Assembly (NCBI GenBank): GCA_025024175.1
Contig: QCXZ01000003.1
Coordinates: 54,144,023 to 54,208,022, forward strand
Length of the DNA: 64,000 bases
From: Rhyzopertha dominica
Lineage: Eukaryota > Arthropoda > Insecta > Coleoptera > Bostrichidae
Direction: 5' to 3'
Within the stretch, counting starts at the first letter, position 1; every line of letters begins with the position of its first letter. The notes below the pieces were generated by a model that was not told the origin of the DNA, searched no databases, and saw only the letters and a program-made list of their open reading frames with translations. Below, one piece after another: positions 37,312 through 49,028 of this stretch. A program made the position numbers and the translations under genes.

Positions 37312-37495
37312 CCGTGAAGTTTCAGTTTGTTAAAAATTGTTAATTGAACTTAATTCGCGGAACGGTATTTATCTTTTTTATAAACTCGCCTTCAGCTCAT
37401 ATCGTTAACGCCTCCATAACACTTTTGCCTACGTGCTTATCTCCTTGTCGTTCTCTTTGTTAAAATAGTTTTAGTATTTGCTTATATTGTCAGAA

Positions 37496-40400
37496 ATGGA
37501 TGATCTAGAAACCCACAAAAATAAACGCACTCGTGCAAAAGCTAGCTTAACTAGAGTACAAAACTGGACTGAACAAAATAAAACCAGTGCAAATAGTGTG
37601 TACCTGTTAAAGACTAAAGAAGAACAACTCAAAACTGCATTTGAGGACTATTCAAAGGCGCAGGACTTTATCGAAGACATATGCCCTGATAATGAAGACA
37701 GAGGTGACATAGAGGATAAATATCATCAAACTATAGCTATTATTTGGGAATTAATTCATAAACTCGCCCCCACTATTAATGTTTCGACTCCCTCTGCGCC
37801 CTCTTTTGCATCACCAATGTCTATTCAACTCCCAAAAATAAATATAAAGACTTTTACCGGTAAAATGGATGAGTGGACACCATTTTATCAATTGTTTAAG
37901 GCATTAATTGCTGATAATGTAAATTTAACAGGTGCTCAGAAATTTATGTACTTGAAAGGATGTTTGGCTGCTGAACCCTCAAAATTAGTAGAAAATTTAG
38001 CTGTAACTGATGATAATTTTAGGATCGCTTTAAGTTTGTTACAAAAGCGATATGAAAATAAAATCGCTACAGTTAATGCTCACTTTATAGCGCTATTTGA
38101 AGGTCCCTCTATAAATAAATGTAATGCTACGACACTCAGGGACTTTGTGACAAATGCGAATAAAAATTTAGAAGCATTAAAAAATTTAAAATACTCACAC
38201 AAACAATTGTGGGAATTTCTCTCTATTTACTTGTTAAGTAAAAAATTAGATTTTGGATCCCGCAAGGCATTTGAATCTGAACGCAAAGTAGATGAACTGC
38301 CAACTCTTCCAGAGTTCATAGAGTTTTTTGAAAAAANGTGTACCGTATTAGAGAACCTAGCTAGTACTGATACACCTCCGCAGAGAAAACCAGTGAAAGC
38401 ATCCACTTTTCATACATCTGTTGTAAGTCAAGTACCTCAGAATCCGTCTTGCTTATATTGTAACGATGCCTATCACAGAATTTACACTTGTTATAAATTT
38501 AAAAATTTGTCTGTCGCTGAAAGAAAGCAATTTGTGAAAGAAAATAGGCTTTGCTCTAATTGTTTAGGATCGAAGCACTCACTAACTCAATGTAAGACTA
38601 AAGGTTGCGCACTGTGTTCCCAGCGACACCACACTCTGCTGCACTTAAATTATAGCCCCAAGAACACACATTCTCACGAGTCTAGACCTAATCAACATAA
38701 TACACAGAAAGTATCTCGCTCTATACCTGAAACCAGTTCATCTAGTCAAAACCCTCAGTCGAATGGAAATTCTCAAACCCAAACTTCTCTCAACATGTCA
38801 GCCCATTCTACACAAAATTGTCATGTTTTACTCGCTACTGCTTGTGTGAAACTCTATACTTCTGAGGGAAATCAAATAATTGCACGAGCTCTCTTAGACA
38901 GTGGATCCCAGAATTCATTTATAACCGATGAATTAGTAAAGACTTTGGGTTATGCCCCATATTACAACCCCCTCTCTATTTCAGGAATCACACAGTTTAG
39001 CACTAGTTGTAATAATATGGTGAATGTAACTCTGTACTCAAATGTACTCCCTCATAAACACTTTGAAATTTCTTGCGCCATTTTACCCAAAATAACTTGC
39101 AAACTCCCGCAAGTCCCCCTAGATCCGAAAGGCTTAAATATTCCTAGCGATATTGCCTTGGCTGATCCGAACTTTTTTGACCCATCAGATATAGATATGT
39201 TAATTGGTGCAGATCTATACCCTCATTTACTCACCCAAGGTATTTTCAATCTAGGAAATCACCTTCCCGTACTACAGAACACTTATCTTGGTTGGATATT
39301 ATCGGGAAATGTGCAGAATATATGTACTCGACTTAATGCACGATCAGTTCATTTTTGTCATTGCTCAGTTACACACTCAATAAAGCCCAATACGGTTTCT
39401 CTCTTTGTTCAGTCACAAGCTGAACAGACCCCAATTGATCAGTTACTGTCAAATTTTTGGAATTTGGAACAAATTCCAAACAAACTCCCTCTTTCGCACG
39501 AAGATAAATGTGCGGAAGAAATATTCAAACAAACTACAAAAATCTTGGAAAATGGTGTCTTTCAAGTTAATCTTCCTTTAAAAACTCCTAGTGAAGCATC
39601 AAATCTTGGTGATTCACTATCAGTAGCAAAACGAAGGTTCTTTAACTTAGAGAAGAAATTTATAAAACACCCAGAATACTTCAAAGAATACAAAGGCTTT
39701 ATCGATGAATACATATCGTTGAACCATGGAAAATTCATCCCGCTTAACCCGATAAATCCACACTCTCAACCAAAATGTTTTCTTCCTCATCATGCCGTTA
39801 TAAGAGAGCAAGCTACCTCCACCAAGGTGCGAGTGGTTTTCGATGGATCTTGTAAAACATCAAGTGGTGTTTCCCTTAACGACATTTTGTTCAAAGGTTT
39901 TCAGGTACAGCCTGATCTCTATGACATACTTACTCGTTTCAGAGCTTTTAAATATGTACTAACATCCGATATCGAAAAGATGTTTCGTCAAGTTATAGTT
40001 AATCCTGATCAGAGATTTCTGCAAAACATTCTTTGGAGGGATAGTCCCCAGGAGCCCTTACAATGTATTGAATTGAATACTGTCACTTTTGGTTTAAACT
40101 GCTCCCCGTATCTTGCTACAAGAGTGCTTAAAGAAATAGCTCTTACAAACATAGATTCATTTCCCTTGGCAGCAAACGCGTTGCTTTATCAATGTTACGT
40201 AGACGACATTCTCTGTGGATGCGATAACGTTGACGAATTAAAAGAACTATTTATCGAACTAAACTCTCTTTTGAATGCACATGGATTTACGCTACACAAG
40301 TGGTGTTCCAATTCGGAACAGTTTTTGGAGAACATATCTGCAGAAAAAACTAAAGAGTATGACTTCAAAGTTGATGAAACTCCCAATAAAGTCCTTGGTC

Positions 40401-42787
40401 TTAAATGGAATCCCATTTCAGATGTGCTTTTCATATCTGTACCGCAAACACTCCCAGTAGGTGAGATTACAAAGAGAAAAATATTATCCGTGATATCTCG
40501 GTGTTTCGATCCGCTAGGTCTTATTTCACTTGTCATAGTTGTAGGCAAACTCCTAATGCAATCACTTTGGCGTCTTAAAATAGATTGGGATACGCCTATA
40601 TCAAACGAAGCCATTCTTCAAGAGTGGAGAAACTTTGTAGTAAATCTTCCTCGATTAAGGGATCTAAAAATTCCTCGATATCTTTGTAAGAATAAAACGA
40701 TTGTCTCCACACAAGTGCATGGATTCTGTGACGCTAGCACCAAGGCATATGCAGCTTGTGTGTATCTTCGCGCTGTTTATGATGATCGATCAGTGTCATG
40801 TAATTTAATCTCGTCAAAATCTAGAGTCGCTCCAATCAAAACAGTAACTCTTCCCAGACTCGAACTATGTGCAATGGTCTTGTTATCCAAACTCGTCACC
40901 CAACTGTTATCAATAATTGGGGACAAATTCTCAATTGACTCCACTAATTTATGGTCGGACTCTCAAATTGCCTTATGTTGGATAAAATCCCCTGCCGCTC
41001 GCTGGTCTGTCTTTGTTGGGCATAGAGTAGCTCTAATTCAAGATTTAACCTGGAGGTGTGAATGGAGACACATAAAATCACAAGACAACCCAGCTGATCT
41101 TCCATCCCGGGGTGTGCTACCTCAAAATGCTATTAATTGCAAACTCTGGTTCAATGGTCCAGCTTTTTTGCATGCTCAAAAGGTTGAGTTTTCTGAATTC
41201 GAAAACTATAACACGGAAATAGAACTCCCTGAAGAAAGAAAAGCTAATTCCTGCCTAAATCTCACCAAACATGACTTTTGGAATAATCTATTTCACAAGT
41301 TCTCTAGCTTCTCTAAGTTGAATCGAACACTCGCTTATCTTTTAAGATTTATTTATAACTGTAGAAATTCGAAGTCTCAGAACACTGGGATTATTTCTGT
41401 AAATGAACTTCAGGAAGCCCGTTTTCTGATTGTAAGAAAATTGCAGCAACAATATTTTCCCAAGGAGATCACTGAACTGAAGAGTAACAAAACTCTAACA
41501 AACAAAGGTTTGCTTTCCCTAAAACCTTTTTTCCAGGAAGAGAATCAATTGATTCGTGTGGGTGGTCGATTGGAAAATGCTGACATTCCATACGATCAAA
41601 AACATCCCATTTTGTTACCATCTAACAACTACGTGGTCTCTCTAATGCTCAAGTATGAGCACTTACGACTGGCTCATGCCGGAGCACAAACAGTACTTTC
41701 TAATATTAGATTGAGGTATTGGCCCTTAAATGGTTTAAGACAGATAAAAAAAGTCATACGAAACTGTCTCATATGCCATCGATTCAAAGCCCAGCCGGCT
41801 CAACAGATTATGGCTGATATTCCCAGAGATCGCGTGCAGATTACGCGTCCATTTCAAAAGGTTGGAGTAGACTACGGTGGACCTTTCTTCTTAAGATCTT
41901 CCAGTTTGCGAAAATCATCCCTTATAAAATGTTATATAGCTGTATTTGTTTGTTTTGTCACGAAGTGTGTTCACATAGAACTTGTGAGCAGCTTGTCCAC
42001 TGAAGCCTATTTGATGACTTTAAAACGATTTATCTCTCGTAGAGGAAATCCCACACTCATCTATAGTGACAATGCCACCAACTTTTTAGGAGCCAGCAAT
42101 CAGTTAAAAGAACTGCGTGATTTCTTTAAAACAAAAAGGCATTCAGATGCAATTCAGGAATTTCTCTCTAACTCCGAAATCGAATTTAAATTCATCCCTC
42201 CAAGGAGTCCTCATTGGGGAGGCTTATGGGAGTCAGCGATAAAGGGCGCTAAATATCATATAAAAAGATTGATAGGTAATGCTCATATCACCTTCGAGCA
42301 ATTTTCAACCATACTTGTACAAATCGAGGCTATATTGAACTCGAGACCTCTCTGTCCCCTATCTAACGACCCTAATGACTTAAGGTGTATTACTCCAGGT
42401 CACTTTTTAATAGGATCAGCTCTAACCACATATCCTGAAAAGGATCTCTCACACCTTCCCGATAATCGCTTATCCTTTTATCAACTGTTATCCAAAATTC
42501 AGCAAACGTTTTGGAAACGCTGGTCGGTAGAGTATCTTAATAGACTTCAGCATCGCCCAAAATGGCTACATTCTTCCGCAAACTTAAACGTTGGTGAAAT
42601 TGTTCTTCTAAAAGAGGATGACTCCCCTGTGATGTGTTGGCCATTGGGAAGAATATTAGAAATAAAGGTAGCAGCTGACGGAAAGGTCAGGCTTGTTAAA
42701 GTCAAAACGCAAAAGGGAGAATATTTCCGCAGTATAACAAAAATTTGCCCCCTTCCCCAAGATGATGGTGCTTTTGCCAATAGATAG
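37496..42787 (+). CDS. gag-pol: BEL/Pao Gag-Pol polyprotein (1,763 aa)
   Basis: Encodes capsid and replication enzymes of the element. I start at the ATG at 37,496 (MDDLETHK), because the frame upstream has no ATG. Order: DUF1759-type Gag region (about 110-260); three zinc-knuckle-like motifs (about 318-383; two are CX2CX4HX4C); aspartic protease with DSGS at 468-471; reverse transcriptase with Asp825 (TSDIEKMF) and YVDD at 901-904; RNase H with Asp1079 (GFCDAS); integrase zinc site His1389, His1394, Cys1424, Cys1427; catalytic triad Asp1459, Asp1525, Glu1579 (the last in HWGGLWE); C-terminal DUF5641-type domain to the stop. The frame has no internal stop or frameshift between gag and pol. 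One ambiguous base (38,337) leaves residue 281 unknown. Key catalytic residues are all present, so it is probably functional. Minus-strand frames inside it are shadows. Confidence 0.97.
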   Translation: MDDLETHKNKRTRAKASLTRVQNWTEQNKTSANSVYLLKTKEEQLKTAFEDYSKAQDFIEDICPDNEDRGDIEDKYHQTIAIIWELIHKLAPTINVSTPSAPSFASPMSIQLPKINIKTFTGKMDEWTPFYQLFKALIADNVNLTGAQKFMYLKGCLAAEPSKLVENLAVTDDNFRIALSLLQKRYENKIATVNAHFIALFEGPSINKCNATTLRDFVTNANKNLEALKNLKYSHKQLWEFLSIYLLSKKLDFGSRKAFESERKVDELPTLPEFIEFFEKXCTVLENLASTDTPPQRKPVKASTFHTSVVSQVPQNPSCLYCNDAYHRIYTCYKFKNLSVAERKQFVKENRLCSNCLGSKHSLTQCKTKGCALCSQRHHTLLHLNYSPKNTHSHESRPNQHNTQKVSRSIPETSSSSQNPQSNGNSQTQTSLNMSAHSTQNCHVLLATACVKLYTSEGNQIIARALLDSGSQNSFITDELVKTLGYAPYYNPLSISGITQFSTSCNNMVNVTLYSNVLPHKHFEISCAILPKITCKLPQVPLDPKGLNIPSDIALADPNFFDPSDIDMLIGADLYPHLLTQGIFNLGNHLPVLQNTYLGWILSGNVQNICTRLNARSVHFCHCSVTHSIKPNTVSLFVQSQAEQTPIDQLLSNFWNLEQIPNKLPLSHEDKCAEEIFKQTTKILENGVFQVNLPLKTPSEASNLGDSLSVAKRRFFNLEKKFIKHPEYFKEYKGFIDEYISLNHGKFIPLNPINPHSQPKCFLPHHAVIREQATSTKVRVVFDGSCKTSSGVSLNDILFKGFQVQPDLYDILTRFRAFKYVLTSDIEKMFRQVIVNPDQRFLQNILWRDSPQEPLQCIELNTVTFGLNCSPYLATRVLKEIALTNIDSFPLAANALLYQCYVDDILCGCDNVDELKELFIELNSLLNAHGFTLHKWCSNSEQFLENISAEKTKEYDFKVDETPNKVLGLKWNPISDVLFISVPQTLPVGEITKRKILSVISRCFDPLGLISLVIVVGKLLMQSLWRLKIDWDTPISNEAILQEWRNFVVNLPRLRDLKIPRYLCKNKTIVSTQVHGFCDASTKAYAACVYLRAVYDDRSVSCNLISSKSRVAPIKTVTLPRLELCAMVLLSKLVTQLLSIIGDKFSIDSTNLWSDSQIALCWIKSPAARWSVFVGHRVALIQDLTWRCEWRHIKSQDNPADLPSRGVLPQNAINCKLWFNGPAFLHAQKVEFSEFENYNTEIELPEERKANSCLNLTKHDFWNNLFHKFSSFSKLNRTLAYLLRFIYNCRNSKSQNTGIISVNELQEARFLIVRKLQQQYFPKEITELKSNKTLTNKGLLSLKPFFQEENQLIRVGGRLENADIPYDQKHPILLPSNNYVVSLMLKYEHLRLAHAGAQTVLSNIRLRYWPLNGLRQIKKVIRNCLICHRFKAQPAQQIMADIPRDRVQITRPFQKVGVDYGGPFFLRSSSLRKSSLIKCYIAVFVCFVTKCVHIELVSSLSTEAYLMTLKRFISRRGNPTLIYSDNATNFLGASNQLKELRDFFKTKRHSDAIQEFLSNSEIEFKFIPPRSPHWGGLWESAIKGAKYHIKRLIGNAHITFEQFSTILVQIEAILNSRPLCPLSNDPNDLRCITPGHFLIGSALTTYPEKDLSHLPDNRLSFYQLLSKIQQTFWKRWSVEYLNRLQHRPKWLHSSANLNVGEIVLLKEDDSPVMCWPLGRILEIKVAADGKVRLVKVKTQKGEYFRSITKICPLPQDDGAFANR

Positions 42788-42801
42788 ATACTCTTAATTT
42801 G

Positions 42802-42829
42802 AAGGTCCCAGACTTCAACCCGGGGTGTA
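42802..42829 (+). promoter_or_regulatory. Weak polypurine-tract region
   Basis: The bases before the 3' LTR include GAAGG and end CGGGGTGTA. The purine run is short and interrupted, so the exact plus-strand primer is uncertain; its place next to the LTR is the main support. Confidence 0.4.
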
Positions 42830-43724
42830 TGTTGTGAAAACCCCATTCACAATATTAAACGAGTATGTAGCGACCTTTGGTAGCGAGACCGAATTACAGG
42901 TTTCCCTAGTTACCACATTATTAAAAAAAAGAAGAAACCCCGCTAAAAATCCCTCTGAACGTCAGGCGTGATCCCAGTTATCCCTTGTTGTTAATTACCA
43001 GTTTAAAGTTGATCTCCCAGACGTTTGTTCCCTTGGGGTACATTCCGAGCTGGAAAACGGCTACCCCTTTGCAAAAATTACATTTTGGCCACGTTCCGGT
43101 AAGGTGTCAGAAAAACTACGATTTTTGCTGTCAAACTGACAGCGACCCCCGGCAAATACCCTTTGCCACCCCCAACGAGTATTATACTCCTGATGCTTCG
43201 TCATCCCCGGTGCATACCATTTGCCACCCTCAACCATAGCATACTCCTGACGCTTCGCCATCCCCGATGCATACCATTTACCACCCTCAACGAGTAGCAT
43301 ACCCCTGACGCTTCGCCACCGGAATGCAGTGAGTAGCCTGAACGTTTCTCAGGTACTGACGACTAACATTGGTAAGCGAGCCTGCCCAATTTTGCTTTAA
43401 TACCAGAGTGTCGTGGTAAAAACTATCTCAAACGCACAAACGCTTATAAACCCCCTTTTTTAACGTGTGCACATTAGATTCGTGTGCGTATTAGTATTGT
43501 AATAAATAAGTAGGTAGTAACATTAGAGTTAGACCGAATTTTGTCAAAGTAACACTGTTCTTGTAAATAAATTTAAGTTTATGGAGGCGTGCGTTTTTTT
43601 TTGCGTTAATAATAAAGTTTCTTACAGTATAGAGATCTGTGGATGGTTCGCTACTGAGGTGACCAGATTAATCACCTCCCCTTCTTTATGGTAGGTAACA
43701 AAAAGGAAAACAGTTGCCTATCCA
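42830..43724 (+). repeat. 3' LTR of the BEL/Pao element
   Basis: Same 895-bp sequence as the 5' LTR in every stretch compared by eye, followed by the ATACC target duplication. Confidence 0.97.
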
Positions 43725-43729
43725 ATACC

Positions 43730-44059
43730 CTTGGAACTGGTTGACGTATAATCATGAATTGTCGAACTTAAACAAATGAAGCATGCCACTTGAAGTATTC
43801 ATTGCATTTGAATTCTTCTTAGGCCGAGAAATTTTGATTTCGTCCCAACAATGCTAAAAAATTATCGAATATGAAAGTTCGCTAAGGAATATTCTCAAAA
43901 TGTATAATAAACTGTTGTGTGCAATGCCCTGTCCATATTCTTGAATGGCATTTTGGCACTACTTTATCCTGCGTTGATGTGTCGAAAAGTAAATAAAGAT
44001 GCAACTGTAAATAAATAAGCTTGATACGTACTCGAGTACAGATATGCAGTGTCCTCTTC
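43730..44059. other. AT-rich flank, nothing recognised
   Basis: Host sequence downstream of the insertion, without a visible feature. Confidence 0.4.
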
Positions 44060-44580
44060 CGAGAATTAATTTTGTGTCATCGTTGACTAACGCAATCATT
44101 AATTCTTTCCGAATAATTAGCAAGGCACCGTCACTTGGATGCTCTCGTTTGCAACAACGATAAATATACCGTGACTTACCTGAAACGGCTGCTGTGTTCG
44201 TTTTGGTTTATTCGCCAACCACATCATTAGCACGAAAAATTTACCTGGGCTCCGAATTAATCGGAAACGTCAATAGTATTACACGTGCTCGACGATCCGT
44301 TACCTAAACCAATTTTAGCTGAAAAATGTATGGTGTTATTTAGTCAAAATTGGATTGAAACGTGCTCCTGCTGGCTGTCAGAATTTTTCTGCTGTACATA
44401 GGAATTGATACGTGCCGCACACCGCGCACTAGTTTTCAGCTTAAATTAATTGATTTGATTATCTGTATAATTGAAGCAGAAACCGCGTCATTTACTAGGC
44501 ACCGCATAATATTAGCCAGATTTGTCATGTTGATGCAGCCATTGGATCGATTGCATTAACAGTTGAACAGGGTGGACTGT
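44060..44580. other. GC-richer island, enhancer-like
   Basis: Complex sequence with many homeodomain-type words (ATCATTAATTC, GAATAATTAGC, GAATTAATCGG, TTAAATTAATTGATTTGAT) and GC-rich blocks (GTGCCGCACACCGCGC). On the minus strand an acceptor-like TTTTTCAG near 44,320 and CAG|GTAAGT at 44,182-44,174 bracket about 140 bases, but all three frames between them contain stops. It is not a coding exon as read. Confidence 0.4.
44165..44200 (-). promoter_or_regulatory. Minus-strand CAG|GTAAGT junction
   Basis: ACTTACCTG at 44,174-44,182 is CAG|GTAAGT on the minus strand, junction between 44,180 and 44,179, followed by CAC. The twelve bases CAGGTAAGTCAC are the same as at the + strand site at 29,545. 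The upstream tract (GCCGTTTCAG) is only weakly pyrimidine-rich, so this is more likely a donor, or chance, than a recursive site. Confidence 0.25.
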
Positions 44581-47500
44581 AATGTAGAAGCTTTCCGTTC
44601 TTATACAATCAGTTATTTGCAATTCGGTTTCAACTGATTAGTCATTAAAAGTAAATAAAACAGAGTATTCTTCTGCGTTTAAGACAGTGTCATATCAGTC
44701 TGTGCATGATGGATTATGTCAACATATCATTCCCATTTTGATTTAAATAAGGGTATAAATCAAAGCATAAATGGTTCATTGAGAAAATGTACCTATCACG
44801 ACAAACATTGAAAAAATTAGATAAGAATAATACATAACACATTTTATATAACTGCTTGAGAGATAAATGTTCGTGATATCCAAGCTAGTGACGTTGCTTC
44901 AGTTTGGAGGTTAAAAACATTTCAGTCTAATTCTGACTATGCTTGCAGGTAATCCAGAAAAATGTTCTAGAATTAATCAACGCTGTCATTCCCTAACTGA
45001 TTCTGAAATCCCCGTGTGTATTCGCTAAAAGTATTTGAACCATTCTTTAAGTTGAGCATTACTTTTTTGTATCCTCTCGTGATGTGAGGTCTATGAGCGC
45101 ATATCTTTTTATGCACAGTGTTGTCTGAGAATCATAAATCAGGCTCAGCACATTGACACATCGTGAAATACGTTAGTTTTCAGATTAATTACATTCCAGT
45201 TCTAAGCACACATGTGTACGGCGACTGTGCTTGTGCCAAACAGGCTTAAACCTTTGTGCAAATAGCTAGCAAAGCGTCATTAATTTACGCGTTACTCGGC
45301 TTCAAGCACCCGGCTTATTTTGACGTACAGCGGGTGGAGATAAATTATTTACATACGTATATGATAATAAGTCATTCATTTTGACTTAAGTAAACCATTA
45401 AAACCAACATCAGATCCTTGTATCTTCCTGTTTGTTTAATTTACCCACGCTGGCCAACGACTTGTTGATTGGCCAAGAAGTTGCTTTAATCTCCAAAGGC
45501 AATCTGCAAATTCTGGAAACCGTACTCACCCTAACACACAACAGTTTGTAAAGGGATATTATTTTTATGTAAAAATAAGTTACCCTCAAAATTCTCATCG
45601 TCACTTATCACAGAATGAAATTTTTGATATGAAACTCTCAATAGAAAGTCAGTTTCGCCGAATATTTAACTGCTGCAACACAGATATATCTAATGTCTGT
45701 TTCCTTATCGAAATTATTGAATTATTTTGAGTACCAAAACTACCTTACTGTTCCTCAACCCTTCCTTCACGAATACTGTGTCACTCTGCTAATAATAAGA
45801 CTGGTTTAGGATTTCTTGAAGGTAGAAAACGAGTTTTTGTTGTATGGTTATCCAAAACTAATTTGGTTACTTTCACCCCATAGGAGTATAAATATCAAAT
45901 AGTAGTACAAGTACTTTAGTTATTAATTGCTGTCTCTCCGGAAAGTACTCAAATATAGTTTATAAAATTCCTGAATTATATTGTGTCTTCAGTCCTGAAA
46001 GTCTCGCGAAGGTGCTAGTTAAGTACGACCAACGGAACACACATCTAGCGCATAGAAGCTTTGCCTTGCTGAAACCGCACACTGTCGAAAGCACTTTACC
46101 TCTCTTTTTTTCTTTGATAGAATCACTCAATATTTTAAAGTAAGGCCGTACCTATAATAATGATATGTAGTTATTGCCTCTTCGTATCGCTATGGTTGGC
46201 CGACATTAATTTCCTAGTGGATGCTTACTACTTATAATAGTAAATGCATGGAAACTAATGATACAACGGTACAACTTAAACAGTGTCCGACTTACTTTTA
46301 GTGAAACGCACTCATTTATTAATTAATGAATAAATGTTAAGTCAAATCGAGTAGAAACCAAATGTTTCATATATTTTACACGGCATAATTCTAAAGCCGG
46401 AAATTAGGCTTGAAACACCTATTAACAATTTGGATCCACCCTTGAGAAATCATACATAACTAACTTACCAGAACCTATTTTTGCGCCTTAGCGGAATTAC
46501 AAAGACTCTAGTTTGTGTTTTAGAATTACTTATTGCCAACAATTTAGCCAAATTACTCTTCAAAAGCATCAGAAACATCAGTGACTTTATCTCGCATACA
46601 TACAGAGGGGGGTCGGACCCGAAATTTATGTGAACTAAATCAAAACCGCTACACGAATCTACATATTAATCACAACTCCTAATTTTACGTTAAATCACGC
46701 TCTAACGGAGTTTGTTAAATGTATCAATTATACCAGTTTGTAAAAGCTAAAACGAGAATAACACAAATTTCGTAAAGTACATTTTTACAGACTCTCTGTG
46801 CTAGATCATGTTCAATGTATACTGAGGTTAATAAACGCTCATCTATGGTGCGAAGTGGTCATGTTGCCGCTTTGTAATTTAGTCATTCATATAAAAAAAA
46901 ATCTGTTCAAAGCTAACCAAAAGTAATATAAGTCCAATATCTAGCTAGCTCGTATCTTCTCTACATGTAAGATGGAGAAAACACGTGAGAACTGAGAACG
47001 ACAAAACTGGAAGGGCTTACTTTCTCGAATTTTTACACGTCTGGTAACAACAACACCTGTTCAAGTCCCTGCAAAGATTTTCAGGTGAACTATATTATTG
47101 AAACGAATTGTATAGTTTGGACAAAACTGATATTGCCATTTTGTTGCAATATAATGTTAAAATTAGTTGGCGGAACCCACATTTCACACACAATAATGGA
47201 ATCTCCTAGGGAGTTTTAAGAATTTTGGTTGGTGACGGCCTAATACAATGATGTAAATTCACCCGGTATTTGTAACAGTATCCATATGGATTTTGTGCAG
47301 AAATATTCGATACCACAGTTACAATACGCTATGTACCACTAAAATTAATCTGACTATGATGTAATAAGTACACCTTTTTGCTGACTGCAGCTTTCCAAAA
47401 TCTAGGTAGAGCGGGCGAGAGTAAAAATATTTGGGGGGGGGGGGGATTATTGGCTATTCTTAGCTATATTGCGTATAGATCATGTATTAATAGCAAACAA

Positions 47501-48000
47501 GCGATGAAGATAAATAATGCTTAATTCAAAGCTGTGTGCTGATATTAAATCAAGATTTAGAGTCAGTATTTAGTGCCCTGGATGTAATACACAGGAATTT
47601 AGAAATACTTACTTAATTTATATTTTACAAAATTACCTTTAGTGAATTGTAGCCTCTTTGAAGTATAAGCCAAAATGCCTCAATGCAGAGATAGTTTACG
47701 GCACAATTTCCCAGTCACGGTAATATTCAACAAAATTTGATATACAGCTGAGGAGCTTCGGCGGCTTTCTACACTTTTTAGATATTGCTAAATTAACTTT
47801 CACAACGTGGATGCTACCTTTAGAAGTAAAACGCGAAAATTCATGGCACCACAAGTTAAGGCCACAAGAAAATGTCCGGTAAAAAGAACTGGGCATAGAC
47901 AATATTAGACAAATAGACAATTAGGTAATATTAAGGACATATGTTTATGTCCACAACTTCTGTGCATATCTGAATTGGGCTCATATCGATGAAGGTATAG
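44581..48000. other. AT-rich stretch with a small island at 45.17-45.38 kb
   Basis: The island (CAGATTAATTACATTCC, GTACGGCGACTGTGC, CGTCATTAATTTACGCG) again mixes homeodomain-type and GC-rich words. Frames at 45,604-45,410 and 47,920-47,696 are short and unrecognised. The rest is AT-rich. Confidence 0.35.
47433..47445 (+). repeat. G13 homopolymer
   Basis: Thirteen consecutive G in AT-rich sequence. Length may be affected by sequencing or assembly error. Confidence 0.9.
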
Positions 48001-48480
48001 AAATTATCCCGTCAAGTGTGCGGCGCTCATGTTGCCAACCGGTGTACGTCCGAAAGGATTAGAGAAATTCGCAAGGTAAAGGGAAACGGACAGACCATCA
48101 ATTCTAAGGTGGAAGCACGCAAAGGCTTGAGGGGGAGCATATAAATACACGCACTGTGCCCACCACATCTATCAAACACATCGCCGGCATAGCGTGCAAC
48201 TTGGCATGACATGATACGGCGTGGTACAGTTTTAATAGGATTTTGATATTGCGCCTCTAATAACGTAGGATTTGCTGCGGCCGTGTTGCACATCACGTTC
48301 TGCAGTCGGTAATGCCACAAAGGAAGCAGATTATAAGAACTGCCGAACGTAGTTTTATTGTGTCTGTTGCCGGAAGGGCTTAATAAGATATTCATTTGCA
48401 AGAGGGCTTTGTTGCCTCGTTTTTACCGTCGGATATCGATCGGTCGCCTTGTTGCAAGGTGGCTAAACAAGGCCTTCTTA
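48001..48480. other. GC-richer island with a 122-codon minus frame
   Basis: An open frame runs from an ATG at 48,395 down to 48,027 (122 codons) on the minus strand. That is long for this composition, but no signal peptide, domain or homologue is recognisable, and the underlying sequence resembles the other GC-richer islands. Coding status is undecided. Confidence 0.25.
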
Positions 48481-49028
48481 CGCTCCCTGAATGATTATTG
48501 ATCAATTTCTTTTATACCTAAATTGAATCTTTTCTTACTTCATTTGATTGAGTATCCGTCCGATCTGTAAACCTAATGAAGGCAATAAGGCAACAAACTG
48601 AACTGATGATTTACTAAGTACGAAGAACTTTTTTAAATAGTAATTATATTTTCTATGAGCCAGGCCAAATGCTTACAGTTCTAGAAAATATCTTATACCA
48701 AACAAGAAAAATATTAAACGCCACCCATAAATGATGTGAAAATTGTATTAAGGATTATTAAAATTCACTCTAAGTACAGCGCAAAGGACGTTGTAGATTT
48801 CGTGAAAGGGATTTAAAGTACTTTTAATACTAAATTACTGCCGCTTTACCTCTTCTATGTTTTTTTTACATCTCTTTTTCTAAACCAACTTTGCAAATGA
48901 AAGAAAAGCAGAACTAGTGGGTCCACTTTTAACTTTGATTTTAGCGGAAATATTTGTCACATTAGGATTACCAAATTTTGGAAACGAAAAACATTTTTTT
49001 TAAACTTGAATTATGTAGACAGTGCTCA
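48481..49028. other. AT-rich sequence, nothing recognised
   Basis: No supported feature. Confidence 0.4.

Larger units (their letters stand above)
36393..43724 (+). mobile_element. Complete BEL/Pao LTR retrotransposon
   Basis: The 7,332-bp element has two 895-bp LTRs (TGTTGTG...CTATCCA), offset by exactly 6,437 bp. Flanking ATACC copies (36,388-36,392 and 43,725-43,729) form a 5-bp target duplication. A tRNA-Tyr primer site follows the 5' LTR and a single Gag-Pol frame fills the interior. Domain order protease, RT, RNase H, integrase, with the divergent DSGS protease and YVDD polymerase motif, is that of BEL/Pao. Every LTR stretch I compared is identical, and the frame has no stop, so insertion is recent and the copy may be competent. 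There is no env-like frame: only 42 bp separate the stop codon from the 3' LTR. Confidence 0.97.

Noticed and set aside
40195..40614. 139-codon minus frame inside the Gag-Pol gene
   Set aside because: Shadow of the conserved reverse-transcriptase coding strand.
44182..44322. Minus-strand exon between TTTTTCAG and CAG|GTAAGT
   Set aside because: All three frames contain stops, so it cannot be an internal coding exon as read; a non-coding exon remains possible.
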